Assembly (NCBI GenBank): GCA_900544095.1 | Contig: UQTV01000004.1 | Location: 135,659-199,658 of the forward strand | DNA from: an uncultured Collinsella sp. | GTDB lineage: Bacteria > Actinomycetota > Coriobacteriia > Coriobacteriales > Coriobacteriaceae | Direction of reading: 5' to 3' | DNA length: 64,000 bases | Shown: positions 1 through 8,825 of the stretch, in pieces | Numbering within the stretch: position 1 is the first letter of the stretch | How the letters are laid out: the number at the start of each line of letters is the position of its first letter | Translations under genes and position numbers: made by a program | The notes under the pieces: generated by a model | The model's database searches: none | What the model was told of the DNA's origin: nothing | The model's input: only the letters and a program-made list of their open reading frames with translations

Positions 1-62
1 TCGGGCAGCTGGTCGCCGTCGAACTCTTCCACATAACCGCAAACGGGGCAAACAAACTTCAT
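1..62 (-). CDS. Rubredoxin-type domain protein, N-terminus only
   Basis: Only the first 20 codons lie in the window; the gene runs off the left edge. The start is ATG at 62, preceded on the minus strand by an AAAGGA site about 7 nt upstream. The visible residues contain CPVCGY (Cys5 and Cys8), the first half of a rubredoxin iron-binding CxxC knuckle, followed by an acidic stretch. The protein could be a free rubredoxin or a rubrerythrin with an N-terminal rubredoxin domain, either of which would serve electron transfer or peroxide reduction in an anaerobe. The missing C-terminal part would decide. Confidence 0.6.
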   Translation of the reverse strand, partial: MKFVCPVCGYVEEFDGDQLP

Positions 63-319
63 AATTCGATCCTTTCGATCGATGGCGATGGTGCGCTCGT
101 CCGGTCCCGTAAGGGCCCTCTCCGGACGTGCGTCTTGACGGGTTCTATTATCCATAAATGAGATCGAATGTGAAGCCTATCAGGAATGATTTTTAATAAA
201 ACAATTTTGGGCATGTGTAGATGTTGATTGATTAACGATTGCTAGACCTCGTGCGACCTCCGATGAGTACAATCGGTCGAGCAAATGTTGACCTATCAAC
301 AAATGAAGGAGTTTCCTTT
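63..319. promoter_or_regulatory. Divergent intergenic region between rubredoxin-like gene and alcohol dehydrogenase
   Basis: These 257 nt separate two divergent genes and must hold both promoters. The section from about 145 to 240 is AT-rich against the surrounding sequence. On the minus strand a TTCACA/TAATAG pair with an 18-nt spacer (about 145-175) is a weak promoter candidate for the rubredoxin-like gene. I see no clear sigma-70 pair for the plus-strand gene and no riboswitch. Confidence 0.35.
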
Positions 320-1540
320 ATGCATCTAGCCCGCCGCGCCTGGTGCCGAACGTATCAAACGGTTTTTCGCATCGCATTGCCGGTGCTGCCCTATACCGAG
401 CCACACATTTTAGAGCACGCTGAGGAAGTGCCCGCAGTGCTTCAAAAGCGTTCAATACAGCATGTTCTTATCGTGACAGATCCCGGCATTGCCCGTCTGG
501 GGCTTACGGCATCGCTCGAGACAGCGCTCGCGTCCAAGGGGATTAGCGCTGCGGTCTATGCCGAAACACGTGCGAACCCCACGGTCTCGAATGTGGAGGA
601 AGCAGCGTCCCTGTATCGAGAGAACGCCTGCCAGGCCATTATTGGTTTTGGCGGCGGTTCGGCCATGGACTGCGCCAAGGGCGTGGGGGCACGCATCGCG
701 CAGCCAAACAAGCCCATCAATAAGATGCGCGGCCTGCTGCGCATTCATCGTCGCCTGCCGCTGCTCATCGCCGTTCCCACCACAGCAGGCACGGGAAGCG
801 AGGTTACGCTTGCGGCGGTAATTACCGATGACGAGACGCACTACAAGTACCCCATTAACGACTTTGTACTCATCCCACGTTTTGCGGTCCACGACCCCGA
901 GTTTACGCGCGGGTTGCCGGCGTCCATTACGGGGCAGACGGGTATGGATGCCCTGACGCATGCTGTCGAGGCCTTTATCGGGCGAAGCACCACGTCCTAC
1001 ACACGCAAGATGGCGCGTCAGGCGGTTCAGCTCATCCACGACAATTTGCTGGAGGCCTATGAGCATGGTGACGACATGCGCGCTCGTCGCAATATGCTTT
1101 CGGCGGCGTATAAGGCGGGCGTTGCGTTTACCCGCTCCTATGTCGGATATGTGCATGCCATCGCGCACAGTCTGGGCGGCCGATACGGAATTCCGCACGG
1201 TTTGGCGAACGCGATTATCCTGCCGCACATGCTTCGCGCTTATGGTGACGCCGCCGCCCCCAAGCTTGCCGATCTTGCTCGCATGGCGGGCATTGCGCCG
1301 GCTACCGCGCAGGACAGCCTGGCGGCCGAGGCCTTTATCGATTGGGTTGACCGCATGAACGAGGCCCTGGGAATCCCCAAATATGTCTCGGGTATTCGCC
1401 GCTCCGATATTCCGCAAATGGCGGCCCATGCCGATGCCGAGGCCAATCCGCTATACCCCGTTCCACTTTTGATGGACCGTTTGGAGCTCGAGCGTATGTA
1501 CGAGGTCGTTGCGGGTGGTATGTTTGAGGACGAGAACTAG
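320..1540 (+). CDS. Iron-containing alcohol dehydrogenase
   Basis: Group III (Fe-ADH) dehydrogenase of 406 aa, expected to interconvert an alcohol and an aldehyde or ketone with NAD(P)H in the cytoplasm. The nucleotide-binding signature GGGSAMDCAK lies near residue 111, the family motif PTTAGTGSE near 152, and the metal-binding region near 207-300 includes GMDALTHAVEAF and HSLGGRYGIPHG. I chose the ATG at 320 because GAAGGAG sits 8 nt upstream; the frame stays open to a TTG at 239 but without an SD. The next gene is an aldehyde dehydrogenase 8 nt downstream, so the pair could run alcohol to aldehyde to acid, or the reverse to dispose of reductant. The exact substrate cannot be read from the sequence. 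Confidence 0.88.
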   Translation: MHLARRAWCRTYQTVFRIALPVLPYTEPHILEHAEEVPAVLQKRSIQHVLIVTDPGIARLGLTASLETALASKGISAAVYAETRANPTVSNVEEAASLYRENACQAIIGFGGGSAMDCAKGVGARIAQPNKPINKMRGLLRIHRRLPLLIAVPTTAGTGSEVTLAAVITDDETHYKYPINDFVLIPRFAVHDPEFTRGLPASITGQTGMDALTHAVEAFIGRSTTSYTRKMARQAVQLIHDNLLEAYEHGDDMRARRNMLSAAYKAGVAFTRSYVGYVHAIAHSLGGRYGIPHGLANAIILPHMLRAYGDAAAPKLADLARMAGIAPATAQDSLAAEAFIDWVDRMNEALGIPKYVSGIRRSDIPQMAAHADAEANPLYPVPLLMDRLELERMYEVVAGGMFEDEN

Positions 1541-1548
1541 GAGGGTCC

Positions 1549-2928
1549 ATGAACACCGAGGAAATTGCGCGCATCGTCGGCGACCAGCGCGCCTACTTTA
1601 AGACGCACGCCACGTTTGATGTCGATGCTCGGCGTCGTGCGCTCGTGAGTTTACGCGATGCGGTACGGGCCCACGAGGCCGATATTGCCCATGCGCTCCA
1701 GACCGATTTGGGAAAGTCACATGACGAGGCGTATATGTGCGAGATCGGCACCTCGCTTTCCGAGATTCGACATCAGATTGCGCATGTGGCTCGATGGAGT
1801 CGCCCGCGTCTGCGTCCGTGTGACCTCGCCAACGCCGTGAGTGTGTGCAAGACGCAGGCCGTGCCCTATGGCGTCACACTCATCATGGCTCCGTGGAACT
1901 ACCCGTTTTTGCTGACGCTCGAGCCACTCGCCGGCGCCCTTGCCGCGGGCAATACCGTGGTCATCAAGCCGAGCGCATATGCTCCGGCATCGAGCGCGGT
2001 GCTCAAGCAAATCTGTGAAGAGGCATTTGATCCGTGCCTGGTGACGGTTGTCGAGGGCGGTCGCGCCGAGAACGAAGCACTGCTCGACGAGTGCTGGGAC
2101 AAGATCTTCTTTACCGGTAGCGTTCCGGTCGGCAAGCTCGTCATGGAGCGCGCAAGTAAAAACCTTACGCCCGTGACGCTTGAGCTGGGCGGAAAGAGTC
2201 CCTGCATCGTGGATGCGACGGCAAACTTGAAGGTTGCGGCACGGCGTATCGCCTTTGGTAAATGGCTCAACGTGGGGCAGACCTGCGTGGCACCCGACTA
2301 CCTGCTGGTCGATACGAGCGTGCGCGACGAGCTGCTGGGCCTCATCAAGGAGGAGGTCCGCCGCATGTTTGGCGAGCATCCGCTCGACAATGAGGACTAC
2401 GGGCATATCGTCAACGCCAAGCATTTTGCGCGCGTGCGCGGGCTGATCGATCCCGATAAGGTCGTGCTTGGAGGTGCCGCGCGCGAGGCTTCGCTCAAGA
2501 TCGAGCCGACGATTTTGGACGGCGTGACCCCCGATGACGCCGTGATGCAGGAGGAGATCTTCGGTCCCATCTTGCCGGTGCTGACGTTTGAGAGCCTAGA
2601 CGAGGCCGAAGCGTTTATTACGGATCGTCCGACGCCGCTGGCCCTGTATATCTTTAGCCAGGACTGTGCGGTTCAGCAGCGCTTTGTGCGTTACGTGCCC
2701 TTTGGTGGTGGCTGTGTTAATGACACCATTATGCATTTGGCCACGAGCCATATGGGCTTTGGCGGCATGGGGGCGAGCGGTATGGGACAGTACCATGGAC
2801 GCGAGAGCTTCGATACGTTTAGCCACAAGAAGAGCATCGTGAACAAGGCAACGTGGTTGGACGTGCCATTCCGCTATGCCCCTTATGCAAGCTGGAAGCA
2901 CAAGTTCGTGCGCATGTTTGTGCATTAG
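1549..2928 (+). CDS. Aldehyde dehydrogenase, class 3-like
   Basis: NAD(P)-dependent aldehyde dehydrogenase of 459 aa, oxidising aldehydes to acids. It has APWNYP near residue 113, the FTGS nucleotide-binding motif near 186, ELGGKSP near 210 and the catalytic cysteine in GQTC near 245. The length and the absence of a long C-terminal extension fit the class 3 / fatty-aldehyde or coniferyl-aldehyde group. GGAGG lies 4 nt before the ATG and only 8 nt separate it from the alcohol dehydrogenase stop, so co-translation in one operon is likely. The C-terminus is rich in aromatic and basic residues, which in class 3 relatives can promote membrane association; that is inference here. Confidence 0.88.
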   Translation: MNTEEIARIVGDQRAYFKTHATFDVDARRRALVSLRDAVRAHEADIAHALQTDLGKSHDEAYMCEIGTSLSEIRHQIAHVARWSRPRLRPCDLANAVSVCKTQAVPYGVTLIMAPWNYPFLLTLEPLAGALAAGNTVVIKPSAYAPASSAVLKQICEEAFDPCLVTVVEGGRAENEALLDECWDKIFFTGSVPVGKLVMERASKNLTPVTLELGGKSPCIVDATANLKVAARRIAFGKWLNVGQTCVAPDYLLVDTSVRDELLGLIKEEVRRMFGEHPLDNEDYGHIVNAKHFARVRGLIDPDKVVLGGAAREASLKIEPTILDGVTPDDAVMQEEIFGPILPVLTFESLDEAEAFITDRPTPLALYIFSQDCAVQQRFVRYVPFGGGCVNDTIMHLATSHMGFGGMGASGMGQYHGRESFDTFSHKKSIVNKATWLDVPFRYAPYASWKHKFVRMFVH

Positions 2929-2948
2929 AATCAGATAAGGATGAATTT

Positions 2949-3095
2949 ATGTCCGCACGGGCCCGTAGACTTCTCGATAAGGTCAAACGCTGGTTTATCC
3001 GGCCGTTAGAGGAGTTGCCATGTACGAGCCTTCACGTGTTCTTCTGTCGTTTCATATCGCAGGATTTCAATATGCCGACGGCGCTTTGGTCCTAG
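2949..3095 (+). other. Putative short upstream reading frame, 48 codons
   Basis: An ATG-initiated frame with a weak AAGG site about 8 nt upstream. The first 24 codons encode a basic amphipathic-looking peptide (MSARARRLLDKVKRWF). The frame then runs through the ribosome-binding site and start of the HIRAN gene (ATG at 3020) in another phase. It may be a translational coupling leader, or the real N-terminus of the HIRAN protein separated by a frameshift. It does not resemble any family I know. Confidence 0.25.
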
Positions 3096-3346
3096 GCGAT
3101 CTTAAAGCGGGCGATAAACTGACGCTGTGTGCCGAGCGCGATAATCCCCATGACCCCGAGGCGGTTGCGATCTACTATGGCAAGACCAAACTTGGCTATG
3201 TTCCGGGAAACGAGGTCGGCCCGCTGTCCTTGATGATGTATTACGGCCATGAGGACGTATTTGAGGCCCACGTGCAACAGGTTGCTCCCGAGCGCAGCCC
3301 GTGGCATCAGGTTCGCGTTGGACTCTACGTGGTGGATGCTCGCTAG
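3020..3346 (+). CDS. HIRAN domain protein
   Basis: A 108-aa protein made almost entirely of a HIRAN domain. The diagnostic pattern is present: VAGFQYADG-like text near residues 12-20, a leucine/glycine strand (LKAGDKLTL), then RDNPHDPEAVAIYY and KLGYVP. HIRAN domains bind DNA 3' ends when fused to SNF2 helicases such as HLTF; stand-alone bacterial copies are of unclear function. The start is ATG 3020 with GAGGAG 5 nt upstream. It follows the aldehyde dehydrogenase after about 90 nt and precedes a small charged protein, probably in the same transcript. Confidence 0.8.
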   Translation: MYEPSRVLLSFHIAGFQYADGALVLGDLKAGDKLTLCAERDNPHDPEAVAIYYGKTKLGYVPGNEVGPLSLMMYYGHEDVFEAHVQQVAPERSPWHQVRVGLYVVDAR

Positions 3347-3364
3347 TCGGCAATGGGGACTGCC

Positions 3365-3544
3365 ATGTTTGATGACGATGATCTGTTCGATCTGACGGAT
3401 GACCCGTTTGAGTGGGATATGCTACTTGATGACGATGAGTTGGAGCAGGACCGCAAAAAGCAAAAGGATAAGAACACCACGGGAAAAGATTCGAATAAAA
3501 AGGACAAGCGCCGCCGCGGACTGTTCGGCGGGCTCTTTGGATAA
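3365..3544 (+). CDS. Small charge-segregated protein of unknown function
   Basis: A 59-aa protein (an in-frame ATG at 3353 would add four residues). The first half is strongly acidic, with runs of Asp and Glu around two aromatic residues; the second half is Lys/Arg-rich and ends in a glycine-phenylalanine repeat (GLFGGLFG). I prefer the ATG at 3365 because GGGG lies 6 nt before it. No family is recognised. The acidic head and basic tail could let it self-associate or bind nucleic acid, but this is only suggested by composition. Confidence 0.5.
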   Translation: MFDDDDLFDLTDDPFEWDMLLDDDELEQDRKKQKDKNTTGKDSNKKDKRRRGLFGGLFG

Positions 3545-3610
3545 CCGCCGCATCGCTGCGTCTGTATACTTAGCACGAGTTGAACACGTTGCGAAATGAG
3601 GACAGAGACG

Positions 3611-4156
3611 ATGATGTGGTTTACCGCCGACCTGCACCTGGGCGACACGAATATCCTGCACGACATGGACCGGCCATTTGGCTCGGTCGAGGAGATGAAC
3701 CGCAAGGTCATCGATGCCGTGAATGAGTGCGTGGCGGCGGACGACCGTCTCTATATCTTGGGAGACTTTACCTATCGTTTGCCCCTGGCGGATGCTGTGC
3801 GCCTGCGCGAGCGCATCGAATGTCAGAACGTAACGCTCATCCGTGGCAACCATGACGGTGACTGGGAAGATCCAGCTGCGCCCCAAATCTGGGAAGACGT
3901 GCGTGATTACCTGGAGATTGCTCCCGGCTATGCCAAGGGCCATCGCCTGGTGTTGAGCCATTACCCCATGCTCAGCTGGAATGGCAAGGCGCGTGGCGCC
4001 ATCATGCTGCACGGGCATATCCACAGCAGGGGAGACCGCACCAACGCGCGCAACTGCGATCGCGAGCGCCCCATTTATCGCTACGATGTGGGCCTCGACG
4101 CCAACGAGTACAAGCCCGTAAGCCGAGACCAGATCTTGAGCTTCTTTGGACTGTAA
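3611..4156 (+). CDS. Calcineurin-like metallophosphoesterase
   Basis: A 181-aa cytosolic metallophosphoesterase. The metal-ligand motifs appear in order: ADLHLGD near residue 5, LGDF near 50, RGNHD near 78, SHYP near 116 and HGHIH near 134. This set matches the small YfcE/PH1616-like group of two-metal phosphoesterases whose natural substrates are often unknown. The start is taken as ATG 3611, because TGAGGA lies 8 nt upstream; an ATG at 3596 is in frame but would overlap that site. A palindromic element follows at 4175. Confidence 0.82.
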   Translation: MMWFTADLHLGDTNILHDMDRPFGSVEEMNRKVIDAVNECVAADDRLYILGDFTYRLPLADAVRLRERIECQNVTLIRGNHDGDWEDPAAPQIWEDVRDYLEIAPGYAKGHRLVLSHYPMLSWNGKARGAIMLHGHIHSRGDRTNARNCDRERPIYRYDVGLDANEYKPVSRDQILSFFGL

Positions 4157-4174
4157 TTCTCGAACCGTCACACA

Positions 4175-4211
4175 AACCGCCACAAAGGGGACAGGCACCT
4201 TTGTGGTGGTT
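4175..4211. repeat. Palindrome with GGGGACAGG core (type A)
   Basis: Two 14-nt arms (4175-4188 and 4198-4211) pair completely with one G-U pair and enclose the loop GGACAGGCA. The arms read AACCGCCACAAAGG and CCTTTGTGGTGGTT. A second palindrome with the same architecture and core, in reverse orientation, lies at 18348-18384. The form recalls REP-type elements mobilised by RAYT (IS200-like) transposases, which are known to carry GGGGACAG-type sequences; no such transposase is present in this window. Confidence 0.5.
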
Positions 4212-4306
4212 CTGGCGCTGTTGCTATTATGGCGGCGGCGTCTTTTTTGTCCGTGCGGCGCGGTAGAGTGTAAGCGGTTGAAATTTGCGTCCATCGAGGA
4301 GCTGCT

Positions 4307-6064
4307 ATGAACGAGATCAAGTGCCCGCATTGTGGCGAAGTTTTTAAGGTCGATGCGTCTGGCTATGCGGACATCGTCAAGCAAGTGCGCAATGCCGAGT
4401 TTTCGCGCGACCTGGATGAGCGTGTGAAGGCAGTCCAGCGCGAGGGCGAGCAGGCGCTGGAGCTTGAGCGCTCGCGTTCGACGGCTGCCTTGCAAAAGGC
4501 AGATTCTCAGCGCAACGCTCAACTTGTCGAGCAGAAGAACGCCGCGGAGCAGAAGCTGGCACAAGAGGTCGCCAAGCGCGATGCCGAGCTTGCCGAGCTG
4601 CGCGCCAAGCTCGAGGGCGCTGCCGCGGAGCGCGAGAGCGCAAGCCAGCGCGCGGCGGTCGAGGCCCGCGCCGACGCTCAAAAGGAGAATGCTGAGCTCC
4701 AACGCGAAGTCGATAACTTGCGTGCGCAGCTAGAGCGCAAGGATGACGAAGCAAAGCTTGCCGAGTCAGCGGCGCGCAACGCTGCCCAAAACGATGTGGC
4801 TGTGCGTGATGCCCAGATTGCCGAGCTGCAGGCCAAGCTTGCCGCAGCGGACAAGGCCCAGGAGATGGCGCTTGCCGCTGCCGCGGCTGAGTCACAGCGC
4901 GAGCTCGATGCCGCTCGCAGCGAGGCCGAGCGCACGCTTGCCGACTATCAGGCTAAGGTGCAGGAGAAGTTTTCCGCCGCAAAGGCTCAGTCTGAGCAGG
5001 AGGCCGAGGGGCTGCGCGCCCAGCTGCGCGAGCAGGAACTGAGGGCAAAAATGAATCTGTCGGAGGCGGTTGCCGCGGCGGAGCGAGAGCGCGACGAGGC
5101 GCGTGCCAAACTGACGAGCGAGCTTGCGGTGCGCGATTCGCGCGAGGAGCAGGCCAAGGCGGCACACGAACTCGAGCTTGCGCAGACCAAACGGGCGAAC
5201 GATGAGCTGATTCGCTACAAGGATGAAGAGATCGAGCGCCTTAAGGACATGAAAGTCCGCCTGTCCACCAAGATGGTGGGCGAGTCGCTCGAGCAGCACT
5301 GCGAGACCGAGTTTAACCGTCTGCGCATGACGGCGTTTCCTAACGCGTACTTCGAGAAAGATAACGATGCGTCCGAGGGCACCAAGGGCGACTTTATCTT
5401 CCGCGAGTGCGATGCGAGCGGCAACGAGATCGTTTCGATCATGTTCGAGATGAAAAACGAGAACGACGAGACCGCGACCAAGCATAAAAACGAGGACTTC
5501 TTTAAGAAGCTCGATCACGATCGTCGCCAGAAAGGCTGTGAGTACGCGGTGCTCTGCACGCTGCTCGAGCCCGAGAGCGAGCTCTATAACGCGGGGATCG
5601 TGGACGTGAGCTATCGCTACGAGAAGATGTACGTGATCCGCCCGCAGTTCTTCATTCCCATGATCACACTGCTGCGCAACGCCGCCATGGGTTCGCTTCG
5701 CTATAAGCAGGAGTTGGCGGAGTACAAGCAGCAGAATATCGATGTTACGAACTTCGAAGCCAAGATGGAAAAGTTTAAGGATGGCTTCTCGCGTAACTAC
5801 AACCTGGCGAGTAAGCAATTCGAGTCGGCGATCAAGGAAATCGATGCCGCCATCAAGCAGCTCGAGAAGACCAAGGACGACCTGCGCCGCAGCACCGAGA
5901 ACCTGCGCCTGGCCCACAACAAAGCTGATGAGCTTACCATTCGCAAGCTCACATGGGGCAACAAAACCATGAAGGCCGCGTTTGACGAGGCGCGCGAGGC
6001 CGCGCCAGAGACAAACGATGATCCGGCCGAGGCAGATTCGTATGAGGTCGAGGATGCCGAGTAG
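4307..6064 (+). CDS. DUF2130 coiled-coil protein
   Basis: A 585-aa protein. Residues 6-9 (CPHC) look like half of a zinc knuckle. Residues about 25-320 are a long Ala/Glu/Arg-rich coiled coil. Residues about 325-510 form the DUF2130 domain, recognised by ESLEQHCETEFN, the GDFIFR segment, FEMKNEND and KNEDFFKKLDHDR; a second coiled coil and acidic tail follow. The D-x(n)-E-x-K pattern of the DUF2130 core resembles restriction-endonuclease-like folds, so a nuclease role is possible but unproven. GAGGAG precedes the ATG. The gene is monocistronic and ends at a strong bidirectional hairpin. Confidence 0.82.
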   Translation: MNEIKCPHCGEVFKVDASGYADIVKQVRNAEFSRDLDERVKAVQREGEQALELERSRSTAALQKADSQRNAQLVEQKNAAEQKLAQEVAKRDAELAELRAKLEGAAAERESASQRAAVEARADAQKENAELQREVDNLRAQLERKDDEAKLAESAARNAAQNDVAVRDAQIAELQAKLAAADKAQEMALAAAAAESQRELDAARSEAERTLADYQAKVQEKFSAAKAQSEQEAEGLRAQLREQELRAKMNLSEAVAAAERERDEARAKLTSELAVRDSREEQAKAAHELELAQTKRANDELIRYKDEEIERLKDMKVRLSTKMVGESLEQHCETEFNRLRMTAFPNAYFEKDNDASEGTKGDFIFRECDASGNEIVSIMFEMKNENDETATKHKNEDFFKKLDHDRRQKGCEYAVLCTLLEPESELYNAGIVDVSYRYEKMYVIRPQFFIPMITLLRNAAMGSLRYKQELAEYKQQNIDVTNFEAKMEKFKDGFSRNYNLASKQFESAIKEIDAAIKQLEKTKDDLRRSTENLRLAHNKADELTIRKLTWGNKTMKAAFDEAREAAPETNDDPAEADSYEVEDAE

Positions 6065-6084
6065 GGCATAGCAGATCGTGTAAA

Positions 6085-6120
6085 AGCGGGGCCGCCGGCG
6101 ATGTTGCCAGCGGCCCCGCT
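6085..6120. terminator. Bidirectional intrinsic terminator
   Basis: An 11-bp GC-rich stem (AGCGGGGCCGC at 6085-6095, its complement at 6110-6120) with a 14-nt loop lies between two convergent genes. T-rich sequence follows on the plus side and an A-rich run (TAAAA) precedes it, giving U-rich tails in both directions. Confidence 0.75.
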
Positions 6121-6143
6121 TCGTTTCGCTTCAATATGTTCGG

Positions 6144-8825
6144 CTAGTCCTCGAGCAAGTCCTCGATAAAGCCGACGCGGTAGTTTTTGAAGACGACCTC
6201 GCCGCCGTCTTGCGTGGCGTCCAGATCGACATCGCCCATGATGCCAAAGTCGTGGTCGCCGTCCTCGTCGGCAAAGACCTGGTGCACATGCCATAGGTGG
6301 TCGGCCTTCTCGTCGCTCTCGTCGATCGAGAACATAGCAGAGGAGCGCGCGTCGCCGTTGGTAAGAATCTCCTCGTGCTGCTCATGATAGGCATCGAGCG
6401 CTTTTTGCCAACGGATTTCGCTCATGCCCCAGTCGTCGTCGAGGTCACCTAGGTCGCGCACGTGCCCGCGGGCGGCAAGGGTCACGCGGCGGAAGAGTGC
6501 GTTGCGCACCAGCAGCGTGCAGCCACGGCGGTCCGCCACGACCTCGTCGATGCCCTGCGGCGGCGCGGCGTCGAGTGCGGCCGGGTTGCCGGCGTTCTCC
6601 CACTCGTCCACTAGGCTCGAGTCCACCGAGCGCACCACAAAGCCCAGCCACGAGATAATGTCGCGCAGACGCTCGTCGCGCTTCTCGATGGGCACGGTGC
6701 GATCGAGCGAACGGTAAGCCTCTGCCAGGTAGCGCAGCAAAATGCCTTCGGAGCGGGCAATGCCCAGCTTTTGAATGTAGCCCTTAAAATCGCTTGCGCT
6801 TTCCAGCATATCGCGCAGGACGCTCTTGGGAGAGAGCTGGTAGTCGTTTGCCCAGGGTACTTCCTGGCGGTACTTGTCAAAGGCGGCGTCGAGCAAATCC
6901 TCGAGCGGCTTTTCGTACGTGACGTCTTGAATGCGCTCCAAGCGCTCCTCATACTCGATGTCGTCGGCCTTCATCTCGGCCATAGCGCGATCGCGTGCGG
7001 CGCGCTCCTGTGCGCGCAGCACCTGCTTGGGATCCTCGAGCGTTGCCTCGACCATTGAGATTAGATCCATGGTATAGGTCTCGCTCTCGGGATCGAGCAA
7101 CTCCAGCGCGGCAAGCAAAAACGGCGAGAGCGGCTGGTCGAGTGCGAAGTCCTCGGGCAGATCGACCGTCAGCGCATAGTCGATGTCCGGTGCGGCGTCG
7201 GCCGGGGCATCCGGCGCGTGCGGCACTTCGGTGCGCACGACGACGCCGGAATCGATAAGCGTGGCGAAGATTTCGTCGGCGCGAACCTCAAGCTTGGCCT
7301 TTTCCTCGGGGGTCTGCAGGCTTGTCTCGATAAGGTCGTGCACGCGGGCGCGGGCGTTACCGCCCTGCTCGACCACGCTAATTACCATAGAGTGCGTGAT
7401 GCGCAGGCGCGGCTTGAGCGTCTCGGGCTGCGTCTCGATCAGGCGTTCAAAGGTTTGCTTGTTCCAGGAGACAAAGCCCTCGGGAGCCTTTTTCTTTTTA
7501 ATCTTACGGAGCTTTTTGGGGTCGTCGCCCGCCTTGGCCATAAGCTTGGCATTCTCGATCTCGTGCTCGGGTGCTTCGGCAATCACCATGCCCTCGGTAT
7601 CGAAGCCCGAGCGGCCGGCGCGGCCGGCAATCTGGTGGAACTCGCGGGCGCGTAGGCGACGCATCTTGTAGCCATCGAACTTGGTGAGCGCGGTGAGCAC
7701 CACGGTGTGGATGGGTACGTTGATGCCGACGCCGAGCGTATCGGTGCCGCAGATGACGGGCAACAGACCCTGCTGTGCCAAGCGCTCGACCAGCAGACGA
7801 TAGCGCGGCAACATGCCAGCATGGTGCACGCCGACGCCGCATCCGAGCAAGCGCTTAAGAATCTTGCCAAAGGCCGTCGAGAAGCTCGTGCCCTTGGCCG
7901 CCTCCTTGATGGCCTCGCGCTGCTCCTTGCTGGCAATACCAAAGTTGGCGAGGGATTGCGCCGTCGCAAGTGCGGCGTCCTGGCTAAAGTGCACGATGTA
8001 GAGCGGGGCCTCGCCGCGGCGCATTGCGAGCTCGACGGTGCCCTCGAGCGAGGTCGTCACGTAGTCGTAGCTCAGCGGCACGGGGCGTGGGGCATCGACG
8101 ACCAGATCGCACGCGGCGCCGGTGTGCTCCTCGAGTGAGGCGGCGATCGCGGTGACATCGCCGAGCGTGGCGCTCATGAGCATGAATTGTGTGTGAGGCA
8201 GGGTGAGCAGCGGTACCTGCCAGGCCCAACCGCGATCGGGGTCGGCAAAGTAGTGGAACTCGTCCATGGCGACGCAGCCCACATCGGCATCTTCGCCCTC
8301 GCGCAGTGCGTCGTTAGCAAGGATCTCTGCCGTGCAGCAGATGACGGGCGCTTTGGTATTGATATGCGTGTCGCCGGTGATCATACCGACGTTATCGCGG
8401 CCGAGCACCTGTACCAGGTCGAAGAACTTTTCGCTGACCAAGGCCTTGATGGGGGCCGTGTAATAGCAGCGCTTGCCCTGCGCCATGCCCATAAAGAGCA
8501 TGCCCAGCGCGACGAGCGATTTGCCCGATCCGGTCGGTGTGCCTAAAATGACGTGATCGCCGGCAGCCAGGTCCATGAGGGACTCTTCTTGGTGGTCCCA
8601 CAGCTCAATACCGCGATCGCTCGTCCATTCAAAGAAGCGCTCGAAAGCCTGGTCGGGCGTGAGCCATGGTTCGGGCTCGCTGCCATCCTCGGGCTCCCAC
8701 CAAGCGGGGGAGAGCGCGCCGAGCGAGCCGAACTCTGCCTCGGTTCCCGTGCCGCCCGAGAATGAGCTGGCAGCGCCGGCGCCGGAGACGGTGCTGGCGG
8801 CGGTATCTGTCGTGGTCTGTGCCAT
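6144..8825 (-). CDS. Ski2-like DEAD/DEAH helicase with DUF3516
   Basis: A superfamily 2 helicase of 893 aa. An N-terminal low-complexity Ala/Gly/Ser stretch (1-45) precedes Walker A GTPTGSGKS near 95, a DExH box (DEFH) near 188, SATLGD near 215, the HHAGMLPRYR segment near 338 and motif VI QIAGRAGRSG near 398. The C-terminal half (about 430-893) corresponds to DUF3516, the extension typical of actinobacterial Ski2/Mtr4-like helicases. A role in RNA turnover or ribosome-associated RNA remodelling is likely by family but not shown. The SD before ATG 8825 is weak (GAGAAAG). The gene converges on the DUF2130 gene and shares its terminator. Confidence 0.85.
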   Translation of the reverse strand: MAQTTTDTAASTVSGAGAASSFSGGTGTEAEFGSLGALSPAWWEPEDGSEPEPWLTPDQAFERFFEWTSDRGIELWDHQEESLMDLAAGDHVILGTPTGSGKSLVALGMLFMGMAQGKRCYYTAPIKALVSEKFFDLVQVLGRDNVGMITGDTHINTKAPVICCTAEILANDALREGEDADVGCVAMDEFHYFADPDRGWAWQVPLLTLPHTQFMLMSATLGDVTAIAASLEEHTGAACDLVVDAPRPVPLSYDYVTTSLEGTVELAMRRGEAPLYIVHFSQDAALATAQSLANFGIASKEQREAIKEAAKGTSFSTAFGKILKRLLGCGVGVHHAGMLPRYRLLVERLAQQGLLPVICGTDTLGVGINVPIHTVVLTALTKFDGYKMRRLRAREFHQIAGRAGRSGFDTEGMVIAEAPEHEIENAKLMAKAGDDPKKLRKIKKKKAPEGFVSWNKQTFERLIETQPETLKPRLRITHSMVISVVEQGGNARARVHDLIETSLQTPEEKAKLEVRADEIFATLIDSGVVVRTEVPHAPDAPADAAPDIDYALTVDLPEDFALDQPLSPFLLAALELLDPESETYTMDLISMVEATLEDPKQVLRAQERAARDRAMAEMKADDIEYEERLERIQDVTYEKPLEDLLDAAFDKYRQEVPWANDYQLSPKSVLRDMLESASDFKGYIQKLGIARSEGILLRYLAEAYRSLDRTVPIEKRDERLRDIISWLGFVVRSVDSSLVDEWENAGNPAALDAAPPQGIDEVVADRRGCTLLVRNALFRRVTLAARGHVRDLGDLDDDWGMSEIRWQKALDAYHEQHEEILTNGDARSSAMFSIDESDEKADHLWHVHQVFADEDGDHDFGIMGDVDLDATQDGGEVVFKNYRVGFIEDLLED

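Noticed and set aside
239..319. TTG 239 as the start of the alcohol dehydrogenase
   Set aside because: No SD before it, the extra 27 residues are unlike the family N-terminus, and ATG 320 has GAAGGAG at the right distance.
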